Shown: one piece after another, positions 8,926 through 18,811 of the stretch
Layout of the letters: the number at the start of each line of letters is the position of its first letter
Numbering within the stretch: position 1 is the stretch's first letter
From: VYFG01 sp965248685
GTDB taxonomy: Bacteria; Pseudomonadota; Gammaproteobacteria; Arenicellales; Poriferihabitantaceae
Direction: 5' to 3'
DNA length: 64,000 nucleotides
NCBI GenBank assembly: GCA_965248685.1
Contig: CBDFKC010000003.1
Span: 2,914,001 to 2,978,000, forward strand
Notes under the pieces: model-generated
What the model was told of the DNA's origin: nothing
What the model saw: only the letters and a program-made list of their open reading frames with translations
The model's database searches: none
Made by a program: the position numbers and the translations under genes

Positions 8926-10248
8926 TTGGTTAAAACACTATTAAATCAGGTGATAACTATTGTCCGGAACAGCGCGGATTTTTTGGCTGCTCGTTGGATC
9001 GCTAAGTTCACTTTCTTGCTGGTAATATTATTGGCGCTGGAAACCAGTGCCGCTGAAGATCAGGCGAAATTATTGTTCGAGCGAATGAAGTCCAGTGTGG
9101 TGCAGGTGAAAGTAATTGACCTGGGCTCGGGTAGTAAATCGAGTATCGGCTCCGCTTTTTACGTTGGTACTGAAGGAACTCTGGCAACTAATTACCATGT
9201 AATTTCTGACTATATTAATGATCCGGAAAAATATCGAATTGAAGTGCTCGGAGATGCAGGGAACGTGGATCAAGCGGAAGTTATCAATTTCAATATTGTT
9301 CATGACCTGGCATTAATTAGAATCGCCGGGTCTGCCCATAACGCGCCGCTGAATATAAGTATCCAGGCGCCGTACAAAGGCACTAGAATTTTTTCTCTGG
9401 GTAACCCGCAAGATTTGGGAATGACCATTATCGAGGGAATTTATAACGGTCTTGTTGAGGGTTCGCGATTTGAGAAATTCCTGTTTTCGGGTTCTCTCAA
9501 CGGTGGAATGAGCGGAGGTCCCGCAATAAATAGTGATGGTGCGGTCATTGGGGTTAACGTTTCCAAGGGAGGCGAACAAATAAGTTTTCTGGTACCAGCT
9601 CGGTTGCTAAATGATTTAATTGAAGAAAGCAATGATCCGATTCCCCAAGACCAATATAAAGCGCGGGCCTACGATGAGTTAAACCGGGACCAGGATCAGT
9701 ACTTCTCGAGACTGATCTCCGCGGAATGGCCGATATCCCGTTTTATGAACTACCAGCTGCCCGATAAGATTGATAAATCGCTTAAATGCTGGGGGCATAC
9801 CCTTGAGAAACGAAAGAATAAATTTGACGAATCCCATCGGCATTGTCGCACCGATGACAGAATTTATGTAAGCAACGACGTATACACTGGTAGCTTTTCA
9901 TACTCGTATATACACATAGCGTCGAATGATCTGAGCGTGTTTCAGTTTTACAATTATCTTGAGAAAAGTTACGCCGTGGCAAGGTTTTCCAATGGTGGTC
10001 GCGATGATACAACCAATTTTTATTGCGACAGCAGTTTCGTCGAATTTGATGAAACCAAATGGAAAGTCTCTACGTGTGTAAGAGAATACTATGACTATCG
10101 TGGGCTATATGATGCTGTATTGCAGGCGATGCGGGTCGATCAGCCGGACGCGGCCTTGGCAATAAATGTCAGTGTCATGGGAATTGGGGCAAATCACCTG
10201 AAAAGTCTTCATCAAAAAGTTTTGGAGGCCATAACATGGAAACCATAA
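8926..10248 (+). CDS. Secreted or membrane-anchored trypsin-like serine protease
   Basis: The start is taken as TTG at 8926, because AGGAG ends 8 bases before it and any earlier start would fall inside the preceding terminator. An N-terminal hydrophobic segment (about residues 28-42, FTFLLVILLALETSAA) should export or anchor it. The chymotrypsin-fold triad is H91 (NYHV), D127 (HDLALI) and S196 (GMSGGP), close to HtrA/S1C enzymes. There is no PDZ domain. Instead, residues about 250-440 form an unrecognised cysteine-containing domain. The gene overlaps the FHA-domain gene by 13 bases, so the two are translationally coupled and likely act together. Confidence 0.78.
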   Translation: MVKTLLNQVITIVRNSADFLAARWIAKFTFLLVILLALETSAAEDQAKLLFERMKSSVVQVKVIDLGSGSKSSIGSAFYVGTEGTLATNYHVISDYINDPEKYRIEVLGDAGNVDQAEVINFNIVHDLALIRIAGSAHNAPLNISIQAPYKGTRIFSLGNPQDLGMTIIEGIYNGLVEGSRFEKFLFSGSLNGGMSGGPAINSDGAVIGVNVSKGGEQISFLVPARLLNDLIEESNDPIPQDQYKARAYDELNRDQDQYFSRLISAEWPISRFMNYQLPDKIDKSLKCWGHTLEKRKNKFDESHRHCRTDDRIYVSNDVYTGSFSYSYIHIASNDLSVFQFYNYLEKSYAVARFSNGGRDDTTNFYCDSSFVEFDETKWKVSTCVREYYDYRGLYDAVLQAMRVDQPDAALAINVSVMGIGANHLKSLHQKVLEAITWKP

Positions 10249-11189
10249 TTTTTAGGCAAGGTGGCCTCAGCCAGAAAGTTGAAGCGCGGGCCTTAGATGG
10301 ACCATGTAAGATTAAGTTAGGTCGGTCGTTTAAAAATGACTATATTATTTCAGACCCCTATATTGCACCATTCCAACTGGAAATTATTATCGATTCATTG
10401 GAGTGGAAATTATTCTTGGTGGATCATACTAATCCAACCTTGCTTAATGGGAAGAGGGTGGCTGCAAACCCAGTTTCATTGCATCCTGGAGACGAGGTTA
10501 CGATAGGTAAATCTTCAATTCAGGTATATGACGAAGAGTTTGCGGTGGAGCCGACCAGAGAATTATCGATTGCGAACTGGATTCATAATAGTAAATTTAA
10601 AGCTTTCATTGTAATGGCGGCGATGGTTTCGCTTTTTCTTGCTGGACTCTACGCCGCTGCTTTAACTAATTACGTGGAGCCGGAATGGGGGAAACTAGCT
10701 GCGTTGTCCCTAACATATCCAGTGGTAGTATTCGCCTGGGCTTGTATTTGGTCCCTAGCTGGCAAGTTTTTACGCCAACATCACTATTTTTTATCTCACC
10801 TATTTTTCGCCTCGTTAACTGGAATAGGGTTGATTATTTTCAGTGACTTTTCAAGCTATATTGACTACATATTCAATGCCGAAATGATTGCCGAGATTAT
10901 TGACTGGTTGCTATTGGCACTGATTATTGGATTGTCAATCGGCTTCAGTTTGAATTTGGCGACCAATATCCGAAAACCATTTCCTATGGGTGTTTTGATT
11001 GGGTGCTGTTTCGTTGGTTTGATTGGATTGATCGAATACTTAAATGGGGAACAATACAGTGACCAACCTGCCTACAGTAGTTCAATTAAACCTCCATTTG
11101 TGGTGACCTTTAACGATAGCAGTACCAAAAGCCATATTCAGGGTTACCAGGATATTTTTGAACAATTGACCGCACAAACCAAACCTTGA
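10236..11189 (+). CDS. FHA-domain polytopic membrane protein
   Basis: A 317-residue protein with a GGAGG ribosome site inside the end of the protease gene. Residues about 25-110 form a forkhead-associated domain: KIKLGRSFKNDYIISDP matches the GR...N/D...I.D core, and LLNGKRV and LHPGDEVTIG follow. FHA domains usually bind phosphothreonine peptides. After it come about six hydrophobic segments (roughly 123-145, 155-176, 185-203, 215-233, 250-270) and a short polar tail. Coupling to the secreted protease suggests a membrane sensor or regulator of it. No Ser/Thr kinase is linked. Confidence 0.75.
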   Translation: METIIFRQGGLSQKVEARALDGPCKIKLGRSFKNDYIISDPYIAPFQLEIIIDSLEWKLFLVDHTNPTLLNGKRVAANPVSLHPGDEVTIGKSSIQVYDEEFAVEPTRELSIANWIHNSKFKAFIVMAAMVSLFLAGLYAAALTNYVEPEWGKLAALSLTYPVVVFAWACIWSLAGKFLRQHHYFLSHLFFASLTGIGLIIFSDFSSYIDYIFNAEMIAEIIDWLLLALIIGLSIGFSLNLATNIRKPFPMGVLIGCCFVGLIGLIEYLNGEQYSDQPAYSSSIKPPFVVTFNDSSTKSHIQGYQDIFEQLTAQTKP

Positions 11190-11251
11190 TTATTTTAGAC
11201 CTCGGCATCACGATATTTCCTGTAAACGAGATTTTAAATTGACCAGCAAGG

Positions 11252-11992
11252 TTACAATTTTGCACCGCCGTCGATAACCATTGCGCTACCAGTAACGAAT
11301 TTCGATTCGTCGCTTGCCAGATACGTTGCGAGATAGGCGATTTCATCGGTAGTACCCATACGTCCAATGGGCTGTCGACTGTTGAACATTTCACGCGCTG
11401 ATTCGGGGTTATCCATTGCATCGATTCGCTGTCTCATGGTTGGAGTTTCGACAGCGGAGGGGCAAATCGCATTACACCGTATCCCTCGATCGGCGAAATC
11501 TCTTGCAATGGATTTGGTTATGCCGATTACAGCACCTTTGGTTGCACCGTATGCAAATCGCTCGGGAGCCCCACCAATAGACGAAATTACCGATGCCATA
11601 TTGATAATGCTACCACCTCCGTTGGTCAACATGATAGGTAAAACTGCACGAGTTAACTCGTAAATTGACGTTACATTGGTCTGGAGAGACAAAGTCCAAT
11701 CGTTATCACTACAGTCCAGTATGCTGCCAACACTAACTCTACCGGCGCAGTTGAACAATACGTCGATTCTATGGAATAGTTCGATTGCCGATTGAATCTG
11801 ATTGCCATCTGTAATGTCAATTTCATGGGTTATACACGTAGGTTCACTTCTGTTTAGATCAGCCAGGCCAACTTTATTCAGATCAAGGCCGTGAACCTCG
11901 GCGCCTTCAGAAACAAACATTTTAACGGTCTCCCGGCCAATACCAGATGCGGCACCGGTAACAATGCATACTTTATCCTGGAGACGTTTCAT
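11252..11992 (-). CDS. Short-chain dehydrogenase/reductase, classical type
   Basis: The start is the Met at 11992, giving 246 residues; upstream in-frame sequence is not SDR-like. The Rossmann motif TGAASGIG (residues 12-19), NCAG (81-84), catalytic Ser near S134 and Y148-x3-K152 are all present, as is the C-terminal VTGSAMVIDGG. The sequence style (IGRMGTTDEIAYLATYLAS, ETPTM) is that of DHRS6-like and 2-keto-3-deoxy-sugar-acid or hydroxybutyrate dehydrogenases. The substrate cannot be fixed. It follows the crotonase gene on the same strand with a 146-base gap. Confidence 0.82.
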   Translation of the reverse strand: MKRLQDKVCIVTGAASGIGRETVKMFVSEGAEVHGLDLNKVGLADLNRSEPTCITHEIDITDGNQIQSAIELFHRIDVLFNCAGRVSVGSILDCSDNDWTLSLQTNVTSIYELTRAVLPIMLTNGGGSIINMASVISSIGGAPERFAYGATKGAVIGITKSIARDFADRGIRCNAICPSAVETPTMRQRIDAMDNPESAREMFNSRQPIGRMGTTDEIAYLATYLASDESKFVTGSAMVIDGGAKL

Positions 11993-12138
11993 AACAACAA
12001 ATACTATTTTGATGGAAAATGAATTTGCATATTCGTGTTGGTATGGAAACTGAATAGAACCAAAAAACCACGCCGTACCATAAGAAACCTCACTCGACTC
12101 TATGCCCGCACTTCTCAAAGCAAAACGGGCTGAATGGT

Positions 12139-12957
12139 TTATCCACCCTTAAATACTGGTTTACGCTTTTCATTAAACGCTAATATTCCTTCTACGCGAT
12201 CTGCAGTGGGAACGGTTCGGTTATAAGCCTCAATTTCAAATGCCAGGCCATCGGAAAGAGACATTTGCAGACCTCTGTGAATAGACTGCTTCGCCTGCCT
12301 TACGGCAATTGGTGCATTGGATGCAATTTTTTCCGCAGTTTCCAATGTTACAGTGAGCAATTCACTCAACGGTAAAATTGCATTGGCAAGTCCCCAGTCC
12401 AGCGCCTGCTGGGCAGAGAATGGTTGTGCGCTGAGCACAACTTCCTTGGCCCTGCGCTCCCCTATAGCGCGGGCCAGAGTCTGGGTTCCTCCAGCTCCAG
12501 GAATTATACCAAGGCTGGTTTCGGGTAACGCGAATCGGGCAGATTCGGCAATATAAAGGAAATCCAGTAGGCAACATATTTCGCATCCACCACCATAGGC
12601 AGCTCCATTCACGGCACCAATCAAAGGAATTGGGCAGTCCTTCAAGGCTCTCACCATGCGCTCAAATATCAGATGCTGTTGGCCCCATACTTCATCGGTC
12701 ATTCCGTTGCGTTCCTTTAAATCTCCACCGGCGCAAAATGCCCTTGTCCCAGCGCCGGTGAGAACAATGCAGCGCGTCGGTCCAGGTTCCAGAGAAATCG
12801 CTTCAAACAAGCCCAGTAATTCCCGAGCCATGCTGGTGTTGAACGCGTTGGCTGCTTCTGGACGATTAAGAGTGATCAATAAAACGTGATCACTATGTTG
12901 ATCGGTTATTAGGGTTTCAAAAGTACTGGTGGCGTTCACGTAATCGAGTGAGTTCAT
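12139..12957 (-). CDS. Enoyl-CoA hydratase/isomerase family protein
   Basis: The Met at 12957 gives 272 residues, the usual crotonase length; the TTG at 13026 would add an atypical 23 residues. Oxyanion-hole segments CAGGDLKE and GAAYGGGCE are visible. Both acid/base glutamates of true hydratases are present, E126 (GGGCEI) and E146 (PETSLG), and IIPGAGGTQ follows. This fits a hydratase of fatty acid or branched-chain degradation (methylglutaconyl-CoA hydratase-like). It probably sits in one transcript with the downstream SDR. Confidence 0.85.
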   Translation of the reverse strand: MNSLDYVNATSTFETLITDQHSDHVLLITLNRPEAANAFNTSMARELLGLFEAISLEPGPTRCIVLTGAGTRAFCAGGDLKERNGMTDEVWGQQHLIFERMVRALKDCPIPLIGAVNGAAYGGGCEICCLLDFLYIAESARFALPETSLGIIPGAGGTQTLARAIGERRAKEVVLSAQPFSAQQALDWGLANAILPLSELLTVTLETAEKIASNAPIAVRQAKQSIHRGLQMSLSDGLAFEIEAYNRTVPTADRVEGILAFNEKRKPVFKGG

Positions 12958-13645
12958 TCGGAATGGGGTTTGTGAGTTCCGGGTATTACCTCGATGGATT
13001 CTTTCGAATTCCGCCACTGCTGTCAATCAAATAAAACTTGCTGGACCTATAGTGACGTATTACTTTAACGTTAATGGTGCAAGCTCTTTACCTTCAATTT
13101 ACATTCCCCAATTGATTTCTCGAGTTGAGGAGAGGCAATTATAAGGATCTGGGTAGACCATCACGCGCATAATCCCGCCCGCTGAAACGAACAAAAGGAT
13201 GCACCAGGTCAGGTTTTCATCCTTGTTGTCGAAAGAGCGATCTAATCAATGGAAAGAAAAATTGCTGGGTCCGCATGGGCCGAATTCTGCGAGTTGTCCC
13301 CACGATCAAGGAATAACCAATGAGTTAGAATTCGTAGATATTCAGAGCTCAATTCTAGATTACTGTCCAAGTTTTCCTTGTTGAAAATTTCTGACGAGAT
13401 TGGGTCGGTCATTATCGTGCCTTCGATTGATCCAAAAAATTGTTTGTTCAGGAACTAATTACTGATGCTATTGCTTTCACCCGGGATAGTGCAGCCACAC
13501 CGCTGAACAGATACTGAATTTAACCTTGCTACACCCTGAAAACGCTCGATCTTTGTTTGAATTTTAGTCAGCAAGATTTAGCAAGTTTGGTGTGTTGATA
13601 TAGGTGATAATCGGGTTTCATCTATTATTTATTAGCATTCGGGGT
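12958..13645. other. Intergenic region without recognisable genes
   Basis: About 690 bases between the crotonase gene (read leftward) and a secreted unknown protein (read rightward). The only open frame of note (plus, 13199-13384, 61 codons) has no family resemblance and no ribosome site. No tRNA, terminator or long repeat was seen. It presumably carries the promoters of both flanking units. Confidence 0.5.
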
Positions 13646-14353
13646 ATGGAAAGAATGAAGGGTTTGGATATACAGAGGGTTAGCAAACCCAAAGTGGTTG
13701 GTGACAAAGGTTCGGCGCTGGTGATCGGATGCTTTCTGGCAGTTACATTATTCATAGTGTCATCGGTTGCAGGTGAAAATGTCCATGCTGGTGACCAGAA
13801 GGTTCAGTTTAAACGCATTCCGACTCAGTTTATTGCGGCACTTGGCGATCCTTCTGCCAACTCTGGCACCAGGGCGCAGACTTGGGGGTTGTGGAGGCGG
13901 GATCCGGGGCCTCGGGGCGTTTGGCTAAAAAATTACGACGAGTTAGTGGCTGCGGGTGGCGTTGCGCCTGCAAACTGGAGATTTGACCGCGGAGACTGGT
14001 GGGTCGAGGAAAACGGGCTGATTATGGAAAAACCCGAGTTTCCCGTTCCTGTTGGCAGGTATATTGTTACCGGCGACCGTGAGGTCATGAGCATGTTAAC
14101 GATTCACCCGGCAAATGAGTCAGGAGATCAACGTTGGGAACTTGATAGTGGGGCACAACTTTATGATGTGACCCATTTACCCTGCCGATCCGCGCGTTAT
14201 ACACCAAAGTCGAACGACAATTTCTGCTCGCCTGCAAGAGCTCAAACTTCCGAATTTCCGGTCACTCCTGGTGCGCTTATGCCACCGGTCGAAGGGTGTA
14301 ATAAGCAAGATTACGCAGTACTGTTCGTAGTCGCAGTTGAAATGGACAACTAG
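13646..14353 (+). CDS. Uncharacterised secreted protein
   Basis: I do not recognise the family. From the ATG at 13646 (alternative ATG at 13655) the protein has about 20 polar residues, a hydrophobic segment (ALVIGCFLAVTLFIVSSVAG) and a soluble domain of about 200 residues rich in W, G and P (AQTWGLWRRDPGPRG, WRFDRGDWWVEENG). Several cysteines near the C-terminus (CRSARY, NFCSPA, GCNKQ) suggest disulfides and a periplasmic or surface location. It is read alone, followed by a class 3 lipase gene about 285 bases on. Confidence 0.6.
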   Translation: MERMKGLDIQRVSKPKVVGDKGSALVIGCFLAVTLFIVSSVAGENVHAGDQKVQFKRIPTQFIAALGDPSANSGTRAQTWGLWRRDPGPRGVWLKNYDELVAAGGVAPANWRFDRGDWWVEENGLIMEKPEFPVPVGRYIVTGDREVMSMLTIHPANESGDQRWELDSGAQLYDVTHLPCRSARYTPKSNDNFCSPARAQTSEFPVTPGALMPPVEGCNKQDYAVLFVVAVEMDN

Positions 14354-14637
14354 CCGGGAAGTGCCTGGGTTACATTAGGAAGGATTTCGCCTCGAAATCT
14401 TTGCCCTAATCTATCTTGACGTTTATACTGTTTTCTAAAGCTACGTGAGAGAGTGTTTTGAGATTGTGTCCTTGATTCGAATAGTTTTGGTTCAGATTGC
14501 AGGCTATTTATGCGCTGTCAAATTCTGGATTTCACGTCTCGGTCATATGCGTCAGGCCCCTGTGCGACGAAGAAATTTATCGCTATAATTCCGCGCCCGA
14601 TATTTCGTCGCCAGTAAGCATAGGGACGCGTAGGCAA

Positions 14638-15495
14638 ATGCAAATTCATACAAGTCTCTCCGGCGCCATATCAGACCTGAATATTCTGGAAAGGTCACTC
14701 CTGTTTGCCGAATTATCAAATATCGTCTATCTGAGAGACCAACTGGTTCAACCCATTGCGACATCTCTTTCGTTTACTAAATGCGATTTTATTGAACGTG
14801 ACGGGTCCCAAGCATTCATTCTGGAAAATGAATCAGATTGCGTAGTCGCCTTTCGGGGTACTGAGCCGAACGAGTGGAATGACTTGAAAGCCGACATCGA
14901 CGCAATTTCAATTGCGTCGGAGACCATTGGCCGAGTTCATCGTGGGTTTAAGCAAGAAGTTGATGATCTATGGCCGATCATCGAAAAACGATTGATCGAA
15001 AATACTAAAACCCTTTGGTTTTGTGGTCATTCGCTGGGAGGCGCGATGGCAGCGATAAGCGCAGGCCGATGTTATCTTTCTCATATATCTTCCATGCCCA
15101 AAGGTTTGTTTACCTATGGTAGTCCAAGGGTCGGTGATAATCGTTATGTTAATCATGTCAGGCTCGAGTACTTTCGCTGGGTAAATAATAACGACATCGT
15201 CACCCAAGTGCCCCCGGCCTGGATGAAATATCGTCATACCGGTCAGGAAATGTATATTAATGCATATGGCAGAATGCGCGAAATGACCGGTTGGCAAAGG
15301 ACTAAAGACCGTTGGCGGGGTTTCTTTCTCGGACTCAAACAAGGGAAGATCGATAATTTCGCCGATCATTTAATCGACCTGTACATCGAAGCAATTTACG
15401 ATGCGTTAGAAAAAGAGCGTGCAGGCGATATGGACAAGAAAAGTGAGAAAGCAGTGCAAAAGGCGGCCGCCGCTGAACTGAACGATGCAGGATGA
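14638..15495 (+). CDS. Class 3 lipase family alpha/beta hydrolase
   Basis: From the ATG at 14638 the protein has 285 residues; a TTG at 14497 would add 47 residues with no lipase similarity. The fold landmarks are an AFRGTEPNEW oxyanion segment (71-80), VHRGF (100-104), the nucleophile elbow GHSLGG with S132, YGSPRVGD (160-167), D186 (NNNDIVTQVPP) and H244 (FADHLIDLY). It probably hydrolyses acylglycerols or related esters. No signal peptide is seen, so it may be cytoplasmic. The last 35 residues are lysine/alanine-rich and form a charged tail. An upstream gap of 280 bases holds nothing recognisable. Confidence 0.82.
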   Translation: MQIHTSLSGAISDLNILERSLLFAELSNIVYLRDQLVQPIATSLSFTKCDFIERDGSQAFILENESDCVVAFRGTEPNEWNDLKADIDAISIASETIGRVHRGFKQEVDDLWPIIEKRLIENTKTLWFCGHSLGGAMAAISAGRCYLSHISSMPKGLFTYGSPRVGDNRYVNHVRLEYFRWVNNNDIVTQVPPAWMKYRHTGQEMYINAYGRMREMTGWQRTKDRWRGFFLGLKQGKIDNFADHLIDLYIEAIYDALEKERAGDMDKKSEKAVQKAAAAELNDAG

Positions 15496-15610
15496 TTGCA
15501 GAACTTTGATACATTGTAATTAGCAGGATGATTTAGTTGTTGTTTAGGTAAAATTCTGAAAGAATTACTTTAGTAAACAACATTTGACCAGAATAGACGG
15601 GAGGCGCACA

Positions 15611-18127
15611 TTGTATCCATTCAATTCTACTTCTATGGGTGTTAGATTCATCGCAATTCTGGGACTAATTTTTTCCTGGGTTACGGTCATTGGAGTGGTA
15701 TCCGCGAATGATTCCCAAGCTACACCAGCTTATTCGACCCCGGAGCTGATAGATCAGGCTTTTAATAATGGTGTAATAGATAATCAGGCCAGGTTGTTGT
15801 ATTTCGCTTACGCGATATACGACCAACAGTCACTCCCTGAAATGTATAAGAGCAAGGTAGGGTGGCACGGTACCCAGCATTTACATGAGGTCAAACAGGC
15901 ATATTTTAACAATCCGACGATTTTTTCTGATTCTACATTCCAAAAGCTGAAACAACTGCTTGAACCCAGCGAAGAATCACTAAAAGAACCTGGGTCCAGC
16001 GCCAGCGCGCTTACTCGGCAGTTGTGCGATCGGGCTAATGAGGCAAATCACGATTCAACTACCTCACCCAGATTTACGTTTAGCTTTGGAACAATTGGAG
16101 GCCAGTTAACCATCGCAAACTATATTCAGTCGATGGACACCTCAGCTAACGTTATTCTAGGTGCCTATGGATGGGCCGAACCACCGCTGTGCACTCAGGA
16201 TGGGTTTGGTGGCTGCACCACTACGACTAATGACCTGGGTGGGCCAAATGGTAAATATCCGGTATTAATTTCCAATTTAGGAAATGGCTTATTTGGATTT
16301 GTCGACGTTAATACGAATAGTGGTCAAGGTTATAATGGTTTTGTCGGTGACAATCCGAATACTGCGCTTGCTGAAACCGATGCCCTGGCTTCTTGCATAG
16401 TACTTAATAGTGACCTTAGCCCGACCAATATTGAAGGCTCGGTTACGTTGACGCAGCAAATCAATAATCTAAACGGAACCACAAGTCATGAATATGTACA
16501 TGCGGTACAATTTGCCTGGGGAGAACCTGGCAATCCGTTTGAAGCGATGTGGGCAGAATCAACCGCGGCCTATTTTGAGGATGAAGTATTCGATGCGGCA
16601 AATAGTAGTTTCATTTACTTGTACGGAGATTTTAACAACGCCGGTCTTGGCCCTAACGGCTGGCCTACGCAAAATTTCGGCACCTATCGAAATCTTATAA
16701 TGTTTCGTTATATCGCCGAGCAATGCGGCGGTGCTAATGCGGCGGGTCTTGGAGAAAATGTTATCCAACGATTTTTTGAAAATGCCGCCGTAGGGATAGC
16801 GAACGCCTATGTAGACAACGAGATTCAGGCATTGAAGGACGCTATTGAGAATGTTCCTGGCTCCACCACATGCAGACTTGCAGGAAACACTGGCGTCATG
16901 TTCAGGGATTTGTTCCACAGCTGGGCTATCGCTGCAAAGTTTATGAAAGATTGTCAGAGCAATCCGGGTTATAACTCAGATTATTGTTTAGACGAAGCGA
17001 CTGAATATCAGGCCTTTACTGAAAACCTGTTTACTGAGAATCCGCCCGGACCGCAAACTAATGTTCCCGCCGTACGGGCGACCGTTTCCAGTACTACTGG
17101 TACCTCCTTTTCTGCCCTTAGAAATGGATATGGAATTCATTGGATTCGATTGCCGTCCACCGGCACCACCACATACCGTACAACACTTACCCGAACCGCT
17201 GGAGTAGGTATTTTGCGGGGCACAGTAGTTTGCGATACAGGAACTTCATTTATACTGTTTCCACTTGGGGCTGTGACTGGGACGCCATCCAGTGCTGACA
17301 ATGTTAATCCAGCCCAATGCATAGACATTGTATTGGTTATCACCAATGAGCAGGAAGCGCCGGCGGTTGGATTTACCAATTACACTGTCCAGTTATCCAA
17401 TATGACTAGTATCGTTAGCCAGCCAGTTGGCGCTTCACTCGATATTGGTGATTTATACACGCTCAGTGTAACAGCATCAAATGCTTCCAGCTTTCAGTGG
17501 TATCGTGGTGTCAGCGGTAATACTGGCAACCCCGTGGTTGGCCAGACTGCTTCAACTTTTACCTTTAGCCACACTACCTCAACCAGTTATTGGGTGCGAG
17601 TGACTGGTGCCTCTGGAAGTGTGGATTCCACTTCGGTTTTAGTAGAGGTAAATGACCATGTAAATGACTGGAATTTTCACGGTACAGAATGCATCACTGC
17701 GAACTTGGCACAGGGCCAGCTGTTTACCTGGAATAAGGATGGAATTACCAATAATTTCACGATTCCATTATTTGTAATCTGTCCTATGAGTTTCGATGAC
17801 GACGAAGTAATTGCTCTAGCTTCACCGAGATTCTCTGTCTCTGTCAGTGCTTTCCTTGGACCACTGGCACCGATCAACCAGGGAATGTCCTGCTTTGTTC
17901 GTTTTTTCAATGCAACCGATACAAATATGCAGGCTGATGATACCCACGTTTCGGTAACTACGGTGGGCTTTACTGTTGGCAGTAAAGAATTTGCAATCGG
18001 GGACAATGAGAACTTTACTAGTGGTTCACTAACGGCTAATCAGGATGATCTATCTACCGCTCATTTGCTTTGCCTGTTACCCCCTGGATCAACCTTGAGA
18101 GCTTATGAAATTGGATTTTTTGAGTGA
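15611..18127 (+). CDS. Large secreted zinc metallopeptidase (gluzincin-like) with Ig-like domain
   Basis: The start is placed at TTG 15611 because GGGAGG lies 6 bases before it; the ATG at 15635 is the alternative. A signal peptide (VRFIAILGLIFSWVTVIGVV) ends near VSAND. The zinc site is H293-E294-x2-H297 (HEYVH), with E316 (WAESTA) 19 residues further, the HExxH-x18-E spacing of gluzincins. After the catalytic region (to about residue 470) come beta-rich domains, one with an Ig/PKD-like pattern (VTASNASSFQWYRGV, about 625-690). It is probably an exported protease acting on environmental protein. It is not in an evident operon. Confidence 0.75.
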   Translation: MYPFNSTSMGVRFIAILGLIFSWVTVIGVVSANDSQATPAYSTPELIDQAFNNGVIDNQARLLYFAYAIYDQQSLPEMYKSKVGWHGTQHLHEVKQAYFNNPTIFSDSTFQKLKQLLEPSEESLKEPGSSASALTRQLCDRANEANHDSTTSPRFTFSFGTIGGQLTIANYIQSMDTSANVILGAYGWAEPPLCTQDGFGGCTTTTNDLGGPNGKYPVLISNLGNGLFGFVDVNTNSGQGYNGFVGDNPNTALAETDALASCIVLNSDLSPTNIEGSVTLTQQINNLNGTTSHEYVHAVQFAWGEPGNPFEAMWAESTAAYFEDEVFDAANSSFIYLYGDFNNAGLGPNGWPTQNFGTYRNLIMFRYIAEQCGGANAAGLGENVIQRFFENAAVGIANAYVDNEIQALKDAIENVPGSTTCRLAGNTGVMFRDLFHSWAIAAKFMKDCQSNPGYNSDYCLDEATEYQAFTENLFTENPPGPQTNVPAVRATVSSTTGTSFSALRNGYGIHWIRLPSTGTTTYRTTLTRTAGVGILRGTVVCDTGTSFILFPLGAVTGTPSSADNVNPAQCIDIVLVITNEQEAPAVGFTNYTVQLSNMTSIVSQPVGASLDIGDLYTLSVTASNASSFQWYRGVSGNTGNPVVGQTASTFTFSHTTSTSYWVRVTGASGSVDSTSVLVEVNDHVNDWNFHGTECITANLAQGQLFTWNKDGITNNFTIPLFVICPMSFDDDEVIALASPRFSVSVSAFLGPLAPINQGMSCFVRFFNATDTNMQADDTHVSVTTVGFTVGSKEFAIGDNENFTSGSLTANQDDLSTAHLLCLLPPGSTLRAYEIGFFE

Positions 18128-18203
18128 GGCAACAAAATATCGATTTTTATTGTCCAACAACTATCCCAAAATCTCTAGAGTTTGCGATTTACGTATTGAT
18201 TGA

Positions 18204-18605
18204 ATGAAACAGAATCAATTCGTTACCCTTCTTGGTTACATCGTCTTGGGCTGGCCACTCTGGTTTGTTGTTTCAGATCCCAGTATTGCCGCGGAAATCT
18301 ACAAGTCGGTGGATAAATATGGAAATGTTACCTACACCAACGAGCCACCGAATACGGGAGGTGTTATTGAGGTTCTGCCAACTCTCCCGGAACCCTCTGA
18401 GGCAGACATCCAAGCGGCTATACAACGATTAAAGGAGCTTGAAAATAGACGTAAACAAGCTAGTCAAAAAAATACCGATTCCAATGATCCTGAACAGGAG
18501 CCTGCTAGCAAAGACAAAGAAAAACCCACCAATTCACCGGCTACGCCCAGGAAACTCCCACTGTTAGCTCCATTTTTGTCGGTTCGGGGCATTTATAATC
18601 TCTAA
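18204..18605 (+). CDS. DUF4124-domain exported protein
   Basis: A 133-residue protein. The N-terminal hydrophobic segment (LGYIVLGWPLWFVV) is a signal peptide, cleaved near SIAAEI. The mature start IYKSVDKYGNVTYTNEPP is the DUF4124 signature common in gammaproteobacterial periplasmic proteins. A short charged helix (KELENRRKQASQK) and a low-complexity E/K/P tail follow. Function is unknown for the family. Confidence 0.75.
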   Translation: MKQNQFVTLLGYIVLGWPLWFVVSDPSIAAEIYKSVDKYGNVTYTNEPPNTGGVIEVLPTLPEPSEADIQAAIQRLKELENRRKQASQKNTDSNDPEQEPASKDKEKPTNSPATPRKLPLLAPFLSVRGIYNL

Positions 18606-18811
18606 ACAAGAGATTATTGGCTCAATTTAGGGTTGGGTGAATTTGGGGGATAGCACAAAAAGAATTTATACGCCCCAAGGATTTGCCAGATTGAATCGAA
18701 GTAGTACATCACCGACAATCGCGAATGGCCAGAAATGACGGCAACTACCCCCAATTCGATTGATAACGGCCAACAATAATGATAGTCCATCAATACAGGA
18801 GCCAAAATTTA

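Noticed and set aside
13199..13384. Small gene in the 12958-13645 gap
   Set aside because: No ribosome site, no domain and ordinary chance length.
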